Shown here: piece after piece, positions 43,403 to 52,652 of the stretch
Layout: each line of letters starts with the position of its first letter
Position numbering within the stretch: the first letter of the stretch is position 1
Source of the DNA: Clostridiales bacterium
GTDB taxonomy: Bacteria > Bacillota > Clostridia > Lachnospirales > Lachnospiraceae
DNA length: 64,000 bases
Direction of reading: 5' to 3'
NCBI GenBank assembly: GCA_022770525.1
Contig: JALEHN010000005.1
Span: 1 to 64,000, forward strand
Notes under the pieces: model-generated
The model's database searches: none
The model's input: only the letters and a program-made list of their open reading frames with translations
Told to the model about the DNA's origin: nothing
Translations under genes and position numbers: made by a program

Positions 43403-45544
43403 ATGGCAGTCATAAAAAAAGAATATATTGAACATATTTATGCCGGGTGGCTTGCTAAGATTATCGGCATCCGTCTTGGCGCGCCGATTGAAGGCTGGAC
43501 ATATGAACAGATTAAAAATATTTATGGCGCTCTTAATGATTATCCTGTCGATTATCGTGATTTTGCAGCTGATGATGACAGCAACGGACCGTTATTTTTT
43601 CTGAGGGCACTGGAAGACAGCAGGAAATGGGAAAACCTTGAATCACAGGATGTGGCAGAGGCGCTGCTTAATTACGCCCCTTTTGAACACGGCTTTTTCT
43701 GGTGGGGCGGCTACGGCGTATCTACAGAACATACAGCCTATCTGAACCTTCGAAATGGTATCAGGGCGCCGCAAAGCGGAAGTATTGCTCAAAACGGTCA
43801 TGCCACGGCTGAGCAGATCGGCGGTCAGATTTTTATAGACACATGGGGACTTGTGACACCGGGAAATCCTGATCTGGCGGCAAAACTGGCCAAAAAGGCA
43901 GCAAGTGTTACCCATGACGGAAACGGCATTTACGGCGGTATGTTTGTCGCTGCATGTATCAGTTATGCTTTTGTGGAAAAAGATATTCATAAAATCATTG
44001 AAAAAGGTTTAAGCTATATTCCAAATGACTGCGAATATACAAGGGTTGTCCGCAGTGTGATGGATTTTTATGAAAGTGAAAAGAACGACTGGGAAGCATG
44101 TTTTAAGTATATTTATCAAAACTTCGGCTATGATAAATATCCGGGTGTCTGTCATATTATACCGAATACGGCAGTGATGATTCTTTCGCTTTTATATGGC
44201 AAAGGCGATTTTTCAGATACATTGAATATATGTAACCGGTGTGGCTGGGATACAGACTGCAATGTGGGCAATGTGGCAACAATTATGGGTGTAAGAAACG
44301 GACTTGAGGGCATCAGTGACCATTGGCGCAAGCCGGTGAATGATTTTCTGGCCTGTTCAAGTGTGGTTGGTTCATTAAATATTATGGATATCCCTTATGG
44401 CGCTTTATATATTGCAAAACTGGCTTCTGTGCTCTCAGGTGAAGAACTGCCTGAGCCGTACAGGACGATTGTAAATGAAAAAATTGATAGTTGTCACTTT
44501 GAATATCCGGGTTCAACCCATGCCATCCGGGTGCGTACAGAGTCATTGCAGCCAAATCCGCGGGCGGCGTTAAGTTATCGCCTGGAAAATACCGATGAGA
44601 CGGCAGCGACAGGCACACGTTCATTAAAAGTGACTGTGGCGGAAATGCAGCCGGGTGAAAATATTTATATTTATAAAAAGACTTATTATGGTCCAAAGGA
44701 TTTTCATGACAGCAGATATGATCCGGCTTTTTCACCGGTTGTATATCCGGGTCAGACAATTAACGGAAGTGTCATGATTCCGGACTATGGTGCCTGTGGC
44801 TTTGTTACACTTTATGCGAGAGATATGCGAACAAAGGTCATCTATGAAAGCGCGCCGCAGAAATTAACTGCAAATTGCTGGGAGAATATGAGTTTTAAGA
44901 TTCCTTCGCTTGAAGGCGGGCTGATTGATGAAATCGGGTTTTGCCTGCATATTCAGGGGGAAAATCAGGCAGAAAAAACAGCTGTCGTTTTCATTGATGA
45001 TTTGTTTGCAGAGGGGAGACCTTCTTATTCCGTTGAAATGGAACGGGAAACGGAGGAAGTCTGGACATCCGTTCACAGAGAAATCAGCCAGTTTACAAAA
45101 CTCAAAGGACTGTTCTACCTGGAAAAAGGGCGGCTGCATTTGTCATGCGCTGATTTTGGCGAGGTATACACAGGCGGGCATGACTGGAAAGATTACCGCG
45201 CGGATTTTTATATCACACCGTTGACCGGCAAAATGCACATGGTCAATGTGCGTGTTCAGGGGGCAGCCAGATCATATGCGGCGGCGCTGATGCCGGATGA
45301 TACCGTCGGACTTTATAAAAATCATAATGGCTATCAGCTTCTTGCGTCATGTGATTATCAGTGGCATCACGGGGAAGAATATATGATGACGGCAGAGGTT
45401 TTAGACAATGAGATTTGCATCTCAATTAATGGTCAGCCTGTCCTTACATATAAAGATACAGAAATGCCGTATTTACACGGTTCGGTCGGTTTCTCGGTAC
45501 AGGAAGGCAGCCATTGTATGTGCAGGAAAATTGTTATATCATAA
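43403..45544 (+). CDS. ADP-ribosylglycohydrolase family protein with C-terminal beta-sandwich domain
   Basis: A 713-residue protein. Residues about 5-345 are an ADP-ribosylglycohydrolase (DraG-like) domain with the paired metal-binding stretches FAADDDSNG and GWDTDCNVGN (about residue 282). The rest (about 380-713) is beta-rich and ends like a laminin-G/concanavalin domain (YLHGSVGFSVQEGSHCMCRKIVIS). No signal peptide is seen, so it appears cytosolic. Family members remove ADP-ribose or hydrolyse related N-glycosides, and the appended carbohydrate-binding-like domains suggest a glycoside substrate. Start follows GGAGG. Confidence 0.82.
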   Translation: MAVIKKEYIEHIYAGWLAKIIGIRLGAPIEGWTYEQIKNIYGALNDYPVDYRDFAADDDSNGPLFFLRALEDSRKWENLESQDVAEALLNYAPFEHGFFWWGGYGVSTEHTAYLNLRNGIRAPQSGSIAQNGHATAEQIGGQIFIDTWGLVTPGNPDLAAKLAKKAASVTHDGNGIYGGMFVAACISYAFVEKDIHKIIEKGLSYIPNDCEYTRVVRSVMDFYESEKNDWEACFKYIYQNFGYDKYPGVCHIIPNTAVMILSLLYGKGDFSDTLNICNRCGWDTDCNVGNVATIMGVRNGLEGISDHWRKPVNDFLACSSVVGSLNIMDIPYGALYIAKLASVLSGEELPEPYRTIVNEKIDSCHFEYPGSTHAIRVRTESLQPNPRAALSYRLENTDETAATGTRSLKVTVAEMQPGENIYIYKKTYYGPKDFHDSRYDPAFSPVVYPGQTINGSVMIPDYGACGFVTLYARDMRTKVIYESAPQKLTANCWENMSFKIPSLEGGLIDEIGFCLHIQGENQAEKTAVVFIDDLFAEGRPSYSVEMERETEEVWTSVHREISQFTKLKGLFYLEKGRLHLSCADFGEVYTGGHDWKDYRADFYITPLTGKMHMVNVRVQGAARSYAAALMPDDTVGLYKNHNGYQLLASCDYQWHHGEEYMMTAEVLDNEICISINGQPVLTYKDTEMPYLHGSVGFSVQEGSHCMCRKIVIS

Positions 45545-45562
45545 TTCTTTTTCATAAGGATG

Positions 45563-45599
45563 CCCCCCGCTTCAGGCACAAAAAGTGCCGGGCGGGGGG
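45563..45599. repeat. GC-rich nested hairpin after the ADP-ribosylglycohydrolase gene
   Basis: CCCCCCGC (45563-45570) pairs with GCGGGGGG (45592-45599), and inside it GGCAC pairs with GTGCC around AAAAA. No T tract follows, so it may be a structural repeat or weak terminator. Confidence 0.8.
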
Positions 45600-45604
45600 A
45601 TACA

Positions 45605-45639
45605 CCAACCTCCAAAATGCGAAGCATTTTGGAGGTTGG
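45605..45639. repeat. Dispersed repeat copy 2, perfect 16-bp palindrome
   Basis: CCAACCTCCAAAATGC, GAA loop, GCATTTTGGAGGTTGG. The left half matches the copy at 28091 and, on the other strand, the copy near 61283-61312. Confidence 0.88.
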
Positions 45640-45668
45640 CTCTTAATAGATACAATTATTTTAAGGCT

Positions 45669-46091
45669 TTATTTGTCATCGCATCCGCAGTCAACAGTTC
45701 TTGGCATATATTGTCCCTGACGTTCGCCGTTATAGCTGTTTTTACATCCACAGTCGTTATCTCTGCGGTCATTGTCTCTTCTGCAGCCGCAGTCGTTGTC
45801 CCTGTGGTCATTATCCTTTCTGCATCTGCAGTCGTTATCTCTGCGGTCATTGTCTCTTCTGCAGCCGCAGTCGTTATCTCTGCGATCGCTGTCTCTTCTG
45901 CAGCCGCAGTCGTTATCTCTGCGATCGTTATCCCATCTGTGCCCGCAGTCGTTGCCTCTGCGGCCGCTGTCTATGCCGCAGCCCCACATGTTTCTGAAGC
46001 AGTCATTGTCGTTTAACCATCTGCGGCCGTTGTTCCATTGACATGAATTTGGACAGAGAAGTATAAGAATTAACCAAAAGCAAGAATTCAT
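45669..46091 (-). CDS. Small Cys/Arg/Asp-rich repeat protein, N-terminal hydrophobic helix
   Basis: A 140-residue protein of unknown function. It starts with a short hydrophobic segment (CFWLILILLC, residues 4-13), then an Asn/Trp-rich region, then five tandem 13-residue repeats (residues 49-113) of consensus CGCRRDNDRRDND. The tail ends VDCGCDDK. It has 18 cysteines, mostly in CGC pairs. A strong GGGAGG ribosome site lies nine bases before the ATG on the minus strand, and it is divergent from the HAD-LRR gene. The repeats are read through other frames on the plus strand, but those lack ribosome sites. It could be a metal-binding, cell-surface or spore-coat protein. That is inference. Confidence 0.65.
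   Translation of the reverse strand: MNSCFWLILILLCPNSCQWNNGRRWLNDNDCFRNMWGCGIDSGRRGNDCGHRWDNDRRDNDCGCRRDSDRRDNDCGCRRDNDRRDNDCRCRKDNDHRDNDCGCRRDNDRRDNDCGCKNSYNGERQGQYMPRTVDCGCDDK
45753..45947 (-). repeat. 5 x 39-bp tandem repeat coding CGCRRDNDRRDND
   Basis: Five consecutive 39-bp units, with only a few substitutions (for example CGHRW in the first and CRCRK in the fourth), keep the reading frame of the minus-strand Cys-rich gene. Confidence 0.9.
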
Positions 46092-46174
46092 AAAATTTCG
46101 CCTCCCTTTCTTAATTAATATATGGTAAAATTGATATTGTGTGAAATTTTACTTTTCAGAAAGCAGGTAGAAAA

Positions 46175-47998
46175 ATGAGCGATAAGCTTGTCATTGATGA
46201 ACATATCATGGAGAAACTTGAAAATATTCAGTTAATCATTACAGATATTGACGGAACTTTATTAAAAGACGATCAGACCATTGAAAGCCGCACAAAGCAG
46301 TTACTGGTCGATGCACACAATATGGGTATTCATACAGCCATTGCCACAGGGCGGGCCGTTGATGCACTGCCTGAAGAAGTGAAAAAGATGGACTGTTTTG
46401 AATATGTGATTGCATCAAACGGTTCAAATATTTATTATATGCCTGAGAAGAAAAAAGTTTTTGACTGCCTGATGCCCGAAAAACTGGTTTTGGGAATGAC
46501 GGAGGTATTTAAACAGTATGAACTTCCGTTGGAGGCTTCTGTTGACGGCAAGGTTTATGTGCCCCGGTATTATTATGAAAATCCCCTTGCCCTAAAGCTG
46601 CCGGCGCGTATGTTTGATTACGTGCGCTCAACGAGACATCCTGTGGATGATATTTATGAATTTATCGGGAAGCACCTTCAAAAGATCGAATCACTGACAC
46701 TTGTCGTAGATGATGAATCACTTAAAGAAGAAATCCAGAAAAAAATCGGGCGTTTTGAAAACCTCCATATGACATCATCGGCCAGTCACTATATCGAATG
46801 CAACGATCAGTCAGCAGGCAAAGGTAAAGTATTAAAAAAGCTGTGCGAAATGCTTGGGATATCTTTGCAGTCTGTGCTGGCATTCGGCGACGGTGAAAAT
46901 GATATGGAAATGTTAAGGTGCGCGGGTATCGGCGCGGCTATGGGGAATGCGCCTGAAATTGTTAAAGCCAGTGCGGATATTGTGACATTGGATAATAACC
47001 ATGAGGGGCTGGCAGCCGTGATCGAAAATCTCCGGTGTTTTAAATCCGATGTGTTTTTATACAGCACGGGTGACGAGGGTGTCACAATTACCGGTCTTAC
47101 AGAGAAAGGAAAACAGTCAGCCTATTTAACAGTGCCTGAAATGATTGGCGGGTATCAAGTCATTGCAATCGGTGATCATGCATTTTATGAAAACAGGGTC
47201 GTGGAAAGTGTGACATTGCCGGATACTGTAAGAAAAATAGAAAGCTATAGCTTTGCGGAATGTCGCAGTCTTGAACGTGTTCAAATGTCTTTAAACATAG
47301 AAAATATAGGTGACTATGCATTTTATAACTGTCACAGTTTAAAATCCGTTGTACTGCCGGGAGAGCTTCGTGCAATGGGCTACGGCGCTTTTAAAAACTG
47401 TTCGGCTCTTGATGAAGTGTTTTTATGCACAGACGGTATCAGGGAACTGGCCGCCGGCGCATTGTTTGACGATACTTCCCATGAAATGACAGTGCATGTT
47501 TGTGATATGGACGGGAAGATTCTTACAAGTCTTGTATTGACAGAATTCGATTATGATTGTATCTTACAGGTTGAGGCACGGCAGTTTGACTGGGTGTATC
47601 ACGGTTCGGGCAATGTGTATCGCCAGTGTATTACGAAAAAAGGAATAGACTATGAAAAGTATGACAGCCTTTTTCATTCAGCCATTCATGAAGACTGGCC
47701 AAAAACGGCGTTAAAGATTGCCCTTGGCAGAGTCGTATATCCTTATAAACTCAGTGATACCCATAAGAAAGATTATGTGTCTTATCTGAAAGCCCACAGA
47801 CAGGAGGTCTTTGATTATTATTTGAAAAATCAGCAGGCGGATATGTTTGGAAAGGTTCTGGAAATGATTGGAGATGAACAGATCATTAAAGAATGGACAG
47901 AAACTGCAAGAGATAAAAATGCCTTAGGTTTTGTCAGCCTTCTGATGGACTTTCAGCGCAGCCATTATGGCAAAAAAAACAGAAAATTTGAACTTTAG
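46175..47998 (+). CDS. Cof-type HAD hydrolase fused to BspA-like leucine-rich repeats
   Basis: A 607-residue protein. Residues about 15-285 are a Cof/SupH-type HAD phosphatase: motif I DIDGTLLKDDQT, and motif IV region FGDGENDMEMLR with GAAMGNAPE. From about residue 300 to 430 are BspA-like (LRR_5) repeats such as IGDHAFYENRVVESVTLPDTV and NIGDYAFYNCHSLKSVVLP. The last 150 residues are of unknown fold. There is no signal peptide, so the repeats act in the cytosol. It begins an operon with a VWA-like and a MoxR ATPase gene, 12 bp or less apart. Confidence 0.85.
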   Translation: MSDKLVIDEHIMEKLENIQLIITDIDGTLLKDDQTIESRTKQLLVDAHNMGIHTAIATGRAVDALPEEVKKMDCFEYVIASNGSNIYYMPEKKKVFDCLMPEKLVLGMTEVFKQYELPLEASVDGKVYVPRYYYENPLALKLPARMFDYVRSTRHPVDDIYEFIGKHLQKIESLTLVVDDESLKEEIQKKIGRFENLHMTSSASHYIECNDQSAGKGKVLKKLCEMLGISLQSVLAFGDGENDMEMLRCAGIGAAMGNAPEIVKASADIVTLDNNHEGLAAVIENLRCFKSDVFLYSTGDEGVTITGLTEKGKQSAYLTVPEMIGGYQVIAIGDHAFYENRVVESVTLPDTVRKIESYSFAECRSLERVQMSLNIENIGDYAFYNCHSLKSVVLPGELRAMGYGAFKNCSALDEVFLCTDGIRELAAGALFDDTSHEMTVHVCDMDGKILTSLVLTEFDYDCILQVEARQFDWVYHGSGNVYRQCITKKGIDYEKYDSLFHSAIHEDWPKTALKIALGRVVYPYKLSDTHKKDYVSYLKAHRQEVFDYYLKNQQADMFGKVLEMIGDEQIIKEWTETARDKNALGFVSLLMDFQRSHYGKKNRKFEL

Positions 47999-48010
47999 CA
48001 GGTGAACAGG

Positions 48011-49351
48011 TTGAACAATATCAAACAAAAACTGGAACAAACAGGAAAAAGTATACTTGCCTATTCAAGAAATGAAATTTATCTTTCGATGCGTTTTATG
48101 GATATTGCTCTGTCAAAGCTTTCATGGGAGATGAACCTGTCAACGACATCGATCGGTATGGATGGCGAAAAAATATTGTTTAATCCGCGGTATCTTATAG
48201 AACTGTATCGCGAGGATGACGTGTTGGTCAACAGAGTTTATATGCATATGCTGCTGCACGGATTATTCGGACATGCCTATCACGGCGGCGGCCGCAATGA
48301 GGAATACTGGCATTTGTCCTGTGATATTGCAGTGGCATCGATTCTTTACAGTATGCCGGCAAAGTGTGTCTGTCAGGTGACACCGGATTTTCAGATGTCG
48401 GTTTTTGAAAATCTGAAAAAAGAGATGAAGGTGCTTACGGCGGAAGGCATATACCGTGTCCTGTATAACAGCCATGTGACTGTCAGTCAGCTTGATATGC
48501 TCAAAAAAGCATTTCACGCCGATGATCATCGGTTCTGGCCAAAGGATGAAGATAAAGACGATTCAGAGCAGCAGCAAAAACATACGAAGAATGAAAAACA
48601 GTGGCAGGAAATCAGTGAAAAAGTGCAGACAGGTATGGAAACGATGAATAAAGAATTCGGCAGTGATGCCGGCGAGCTTTTGTATCAGCTGTCACTGTAT
48701 CACAGAGAGCGTTATGATCTTCGGGAATTTCTTAAAAAGTTTGCTGTGATGAAAGAAGAAATGAAAACAGATATGGATACATTTGACTATATTTATTATA
48801 CGTATGGTCTTACAATGTATGAAAACATGCCGTTTATTGAGCCTCTGGAATATAAAGAAGTCAAAAAAATACAGGATTTTGTCATTGTCATAGATACTTC
48901 ACAGTCCTGCGAACCTGAAACTGTGCGAAGTTTTTTAAATATCGTTTATGATACATTAAAAGATAGTGAGACATTTTTTAGTACAGTAAATATCCATCTG
49001 ATCCAATGTGATATAGAAGTAAAAAGTGATATATGTATCAGAAATCTTGATGACCTTGACCATTATATGAGCGAAATGACTGTTTACGGCGGCGGAGGTA
49101 CAGATTTTACAAAGGCATTTGACTATGTGGCGCAGTTAATGATGCAGGGGGCTTTTGAAAATTTGAAGGGACTTTTGTATTTTACTGATGGTTACGGAAA
49201 GTTTCCGGGCATGGCGCCGCCTTATGATACAGCGTTTATATTTCTTGATGAAAGCGGCGCAAATATTAAAGTGCCGCCATGGGCGATGAAAATTATTTTA
49301 GATAAAGAGGAGCTTAGAAATGAACATACTGCAGGCAAAAGAAGAAATTAA
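48011..49351 (+). CDS. VWA-like domain protein (DUF2201)
   Basis: A 446-residue protein. The N-terminal half is a putative metallopeptidase-like domain with an HxxxG/HG-type motif (HMLLHGLFGHAYH, then CDIAVASIL). The C-terminal half is a von Willebrand A-like domain whose metal-site start is VIDTSQSCEPE, with GGGGTDFTKAF and TDGYGKFP. The family is regularly paired with MoxR ATPases, as here, where the next gene overlaps by 32 bp. TTG 48011 is chosen for its AGGTG box; GTG 48002 is the alternative. A central Glu/Lys/Gln-rich linker joins the halves. Confidence 0.83.
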   Translation: MNNIKQKLEQTGKSILAYSRNEIYLSMRFMDIALSKLSWEMNLSTTSIGMDGEKILFNPRYLIELYREDDVLVNRVYMHMLLHGLFGHAYHGGGRNEEYWHLSCDIAVASILYSMPAKCVCQVTPDFQMSVFENLKKEMKVLTAEGIYRVLYNSHVTVSQLDMLKKAFHADDHRFWPKDEDKDDSEQQQKHTKNEKQWQEISEKVQTGMETMNKEFGSDAGELLYQLSLYHRERYDLREFLKKFAVMKEEMKTDMDTFDYIYYTYGLTMYENMPFIEPLEYKEVKKIQDFVIVIDTSQSCEPETVRSFLNIVYDTLKDSETFFSTVNIHLIQCDIEVKSDICIRNLDDLDHYMSEMTVYGGGGTDFTKAFDYVAQLMMQGAFENLKGLLYFTDGYGKFPGMAPPYDTAFIFLDESGANIKVPPWAMKIILDKEELRNEHTAGKRRN

Positions 49352-50837
49352 ACATACCATTTTGGCCTATCTGATGAAGGATGAGTTCGGCTGTTATAAA
49401 ATACCTGAGGTAAGACAGCGACCTGTGCTTTTAATGGGACCGCCGGGTATCGGAAAAACAGCCATCATGTCTCAGATTGCAAAAGAATGCAATATAGGCC
49501 TTGTGTCATATACGATTACCCATCATACACGTCAGAGCGCCATCGGCCTGCCGTTTATATTACAGAAAGATTATGGCGGTAAAGCGTATTCTGTAACAGA
49601 ATATACGATGAGCGAGATTATTGCATCGGTCTATGAGCAGATTGAAAAAACAGGTCTTAAAGAAGGCATCCTGTTTATTGATGAAATTAACTGTGTGTCT
49701 GAAACACTGGCGCCGACGATGCTGCAGTTTTTACAGGGAAAGACTTTCGGCAATCATAAAGTGCCTGAAGGCTGGATTATTGCCGCGGCAGGCAATCCGC
49801 CGGAGTACAATAAATCTGTCAGACCTTTTGATATTGTGACTCTGGACCGTGTCAAACGTATCGATATACAGGAAGATTTTAACGTATGGAAGTCTTACGG
49901 ATACAGTCATCATATCCATGGTGCCGTGATGACTTACCTGGAGATTAAAAAAGAAAATTTTTATTGTGTGGAAATGACGGTTGACGGCAAGCGATTTGTG
50001 ACGGCAAGGGGCTGGGAAGATTTATCGGAGATGATGAAAGCCTATGAGTCTTTAAATATTCCTGTAACGGAGGCAATGATCATTCAGTACGTCCAGCATC
50101 CGAAAATTGCGAGAGATTTTGCCAATTATTATGACTTATATAAAAAGTATGAGACAAGTTACGATGTGGAAGCATTGCTTTCGGGAAATATTTCAGAAAA
50201 AATGATCCGGCAGATTCAGGAAGCGTCTTTTGATGAAAAAGTCAGCGTCATCGGTCTGATGGTGAGCAGGCTTAACGAAGCTTTTATAGAAGCATACCGT
50301 ATCGACCGTCTGACGGAATATTTATACGAAAAACTAAAGACATTAAAATCAGAGATTTCAGACAATACAGATGTGGCCCGATTTATGGCGCTTTTAGATC
50401 AGACCGCTTCGCTGGCTGAATCAGAAAGAAATCTTTTGGAACAGCGCGGTCAGCTGGATAAAGATACAGGCTGGGTGCTTCATAAGGCTAATGCGCTTCT
50501 TAAAGACTATGTTCATTGTGCTTCCCTGGTGGACGGCAGTCAGTGGCAGGACAGATTTGAATGCGTGAAAGTAAAATTTAATGAGACGGTTTCAAATCGT
50601 GAAGAGATCATGGAACACACAGCAAAAATGCTTGATTGTGGCTTTGTCTTTTTGGAAAAAGCCTTTGGGGAAAGTCAGGAGATGGTCATTTTCCTGACAG
50701 AATTAAACACAGACAGTTATTGCCTTAAATTTATTCAGGATAACGGATGCGAAAAATATTATCAATATAATCAATCACTTTTATTTGGCGAAAAACGCCG
50801 TGAGATTTTAAATAATATTTCAAATATGATGATGTGA
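49320..50837 (+). CDS. MoxR family AAA+ ATPase
   Basis: A 505-residue AAA+ ATPase. Walker A is GPPGIGKT at residues 40-47, Walker B is ILFIDEINC, and sensor 1 is near AAAGNPPEYN. The C-terminal 200 residues are helical and unlike shorter MoxR proteins. MoxR ATPases with VWA partners act as chaperones that activate enzymes or remodel complexes. It overlaps the VWA gene and follows GAGGAG. The client is probably the HAD-LRR protein or another partner, which is inference. Confidence 0.86.
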   Translation: MNILQAKEEIKHTILAYLMKDEFGCYKIPEVRQRPVLLMGPPGIGKTAIMSQIAKECNIGLVSYTITHHTRQSAIGLPFILQKDYGGKAYSVTEYTMSEIIASVYEQIEKTGLKEGILFIDEINCVSETLAPTMLQFLQGKTFGNHKVPEGWIIAAAGNPPEYNKSVRPFDIVTLDRVKRIDIQEDFNVWKSYGYSHHIHGAVMTYLEIKKENFYCVEMTVDGKRFVTARGWEDLSEMMKAYESLNIPVTEAMIIQYVQHPKIARDFANYYDLYKKYETSYDVEALLSGNISEKMIRQIQEASFDEKVSVIGLMVSRLNEAFIEAYRIDRLTEYLYEKLKTLKSEISDNTDVARFMALLDQTASLAESERNLLEQRGQLDKDTGWVLHKANALLKDYVHCASLVDGSQWQDRFECVKVKFNETVSNREEIMEHTAKMLDCGFVFLEKAFGESQEMVIFLTELNTDSYCLKFIQDNGCEKYYQYNQSLLFGEKRREILNNISNMMM

Positions 50838-50919
50838 TTTTAGTTTTGTCCACGTTATTTAACGAAACATACGGTTATTTAAGTGGATTTATGCGGTATA
50901 ATTGATGCGGAGGTATATG

Positions 50920-51393
50920 ATGAGAGTAGGAATGGGATATGATGTTCATAAACTTGTTGAAGACAGAGCTTTGATTCTTGGCGGCGTATGTATACCTTAT
51001 GAGAAGGGACTTTTGGGGCATTCTGATGCGGATGTTCTGATTCACGCGGTGATGGATGCCCTTCTTGGTGCGGCGGCACTTGGAGATATAGGCAGGCATT
51101 TTCCGGATTCAGATCCGAAATATAAAGGTATTTCAAGTATGCTGCTTTTGGAGCATGTCGGCAGCCTGCTTATGGAAAACGGATATGTTGTCGGAAATAT
51201 AGATGCGACAGTGATCGCACAGCGTCCGAAGCTGGCGCCATATATTGAAACAATGCGTGAAAATATGGCAAAAGCACTGAAAATAGAAGTCAGCCGGGTC
51301 AATGTCAAAGCGACAACGGAGGAAGGACTTGGATTTACAGGCCAGGGTCTGGGTATTGCATCTTCGGCTGTGGCACTGATTGAGGCAAAGTAA
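50920..51393 (+). CDS. ispF: 2-C-methyl-D-erythritol 2,4-cyclodiphosphate synthase
   Basis: An isoprenoid (MEP pathway) enzyme of 157 residues that forms the cyclic diphosphate and releases CMP. The metal-binding DVH in [21 protein letters not shown] and [13 protein letters not shown] are visible. ATG 50920 follows CGGAGG; ATG 50917 and an upstream TTG are alternatives. A TATAAT at 50896-50901 may be its -10. In Bacillus ispF lies before gltX and cysE, and here it lies directly before the cysE leader. Confidence 0.95.
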   Translation: MRVGMGYDVHKLVEDRALILGGVCIPYEKGLLGHSDADVLIHAVMDALLGAAALGDIGRHFPDSDPKYKGISSMLLLEHVGSLLMENGYVVGNIDATVIAQRPKLAPYIETMRENMAKALKIEVSRVNVKATTEEGLGFTGQGLGIASSAVALIEAK

Positions 51394-51462
51394 AAGTATA
51401 TTCCGGCATTGAATGTTATAACGTGAAAGTATGTATGATATTGCAAAAGAAAAAAATAACTG

Positions 51463-51491
51463 TTGACAAATGATTTATTTTTGCATATCCT
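51463..51491 (+). promoter_or_regulatory. Promoter of the cysE-cysS T-box leader
   Basis: TTGACA (51463-51468), a 17-bp spacer and TATCCT (51486-51491). Confidence 0.8.
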
Positions 51492-51499
51492 TAGTAATG

Positions 51500-51795
51500 G
51501 ACGATATGATAAAGGCAGTGAACGGAAAGAGTAAAATCAATGAAGATGACAGAGAGTAAACGCCGTCGGCTGAAAGCGTTTTACATGGGAGTTGATTTGA
51601 AGTGCATCCGGGAGCCGGCTGCAGGAAATATAAGTATGGCAGCACGCAGACGCAGGCGTTATATGCGGCCGTTTTAAAAGACTGATTTTGAAGATTAAAA
51701 AAGTCCAAAAGACGGCATTGAGTGAAAGGCTATGCCTTTAAAAGGAGTGGAACCGCGGATTTATCCGTCTCTTAAGAGATGGATAAGTCCGTTTT
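51500..51795 (+). promoter_or_regulatory. Cysteinyl T-box riboswitch
   Basis: The leader contains a specifier TGC (Cys) at 51603-51605 in GAAGTGCATCC. The T-box GGAGTGGAACCGCG is at 51744-51757. It has a strong terminator in which CGGATTTATCC pairs with GGATAAGTCCG (51756-51791), followed by TTTT. It controls cysE and cysS, coupling cysteine supply and charging to uncharged tRNA-Cys. Confidence 0.94.
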
Positions 51796-51855
51796 GTGTA
51801 TATAAGCAGTTTTTCATTCGATTGATCAAAATTGAGTTTTGGGAGGACGAGGCAG

Positions 51856-52593
51856 GTGCTTCATTTTATAAAGTATATAAAAAGTGAAATTGAGATTATC
51901 CGTGAAAGAGACCCGGCCATCAAGTCAAATTGGGAAGTACTTCTGTATCCAAGCTTTAAAGCGATTATACGATACCGGGTAGCCCATAAGCTTTATGTGA
52001 ATAAACACTATTTTCTAGCAAGATGGTATTCTCAGCGTACAGCCAGAAAAACAGGCATTGAAATCCATCCCGGTGCTACCATTGGCAAGGGGCTATTTAT
52101 CGACCACGGCCATGGTGTTGTTATCGGTGAAACGGCCATTGTGGGAGATAATGTCACGCTTTACCAGGGTGTTACTCTTGGCGGTACAGGAAAAGAGACA
52201 GGAAAGCGTCATCCGACAGTGGGAGACAACGTCATGATCAGTGCCGGCGCCAAAATCCTCGGTTCATTTACGATCGGGGAAAATTCAAAAATAGGTGCAG
52301 GAAGTGTTGTGCTTTCGGAAGTTCCGCCAAATTCCACCGTTGTCGGTGTGCCGGGACGAATTGTCAAAAAAGATGATGTCCGTGTGCCGCGGTTCGATAT
52401 GGACCAGGTACATCTGCCGGACCCTGTATTAAACGATATCCTTGATCTGTACAAGGAAAATAAAGAATTGAAAGAACAGTTAAAGCATATCTGCAGTTGT
52501 ATTGCTTCAGGCAAGAGCGGCTGTGGTACAGAAGGGAAAATGCTTTGTAAAGAGAATGATCAAAATAAAGAAGATTGTTCTTCAGAAAAATAA
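51856..52593 (+). CDS. cysE: Serine O-acetyltransferase
   Basis: The first enzyme of cysteine synthesis, making O-acetylserine from serine and acetyl-CoA. Left-handed parallel beta-helix hexapeptide repeats are seen ([52 protein letters not shown]). The start GTG 51856 is supported by GGGAGG nine bases upstream. An upstream TTG is less likely. The C-terminal tail is Cys/Lys-rich (residues after about 215) and unlike the core. A 15-bp piece of the 3' end is repeated 50 bp downstream. Confidence 0.94.
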   Translation: MLHFIKYIKSEIEIIRERDPAIKSNWEVLLYPSFKAIIRYRVAHKLYVNKHYFLARWYSQRTARKTGIEIHPGATIGKGLFIDHGHGVVIGETAIVGDNVTLYQGVTLGGTGKETGKRHPTVGDNVMISAGAKILGSFTIGENSKIGAGSVVLSEVPPNSTVVGVPGRIVKKDDVRVPRFDMDQVHLPDPVLNDILDLYKENKELKEQLKHICSCIASGKSGCGTEGKMLCKENDQNKEDCSSEK

Positions 52594-52615
52594 TAAGTAC
52601 AGAGAATGATCAAAA
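52551..52615. repeat. Direct repeat at the cysE 3' end
   Basis: AGAGAATGATCAAAA at 52551-52565 and again at 52601-52615, a period of 50 bp spanning the cysE stop codon, with similar A-rich flanks. Confidence 0.8.
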
Positions 52616-52652
52616 AAAGATTTAAGTGCATGACGCACTGTGGGAGGTCAAT

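Noticed and set aside
45753-45947. Possible CRISPR array
   Set aside because: The units are contiguous 39-bp repeats with no unique spacers, keep a reading frame, and no cas genes are near.
45585-46016. Plus-strand open frame rich in Ala/Val/Ser across the Cys-rich repeat
   Set aside because: It is a frame image of the 39-bp repeat, lacks a proper ribosome site, starts inside the palindromic repeat, and the minus-strand frame has a strong GGGAGG and a signal-like start.
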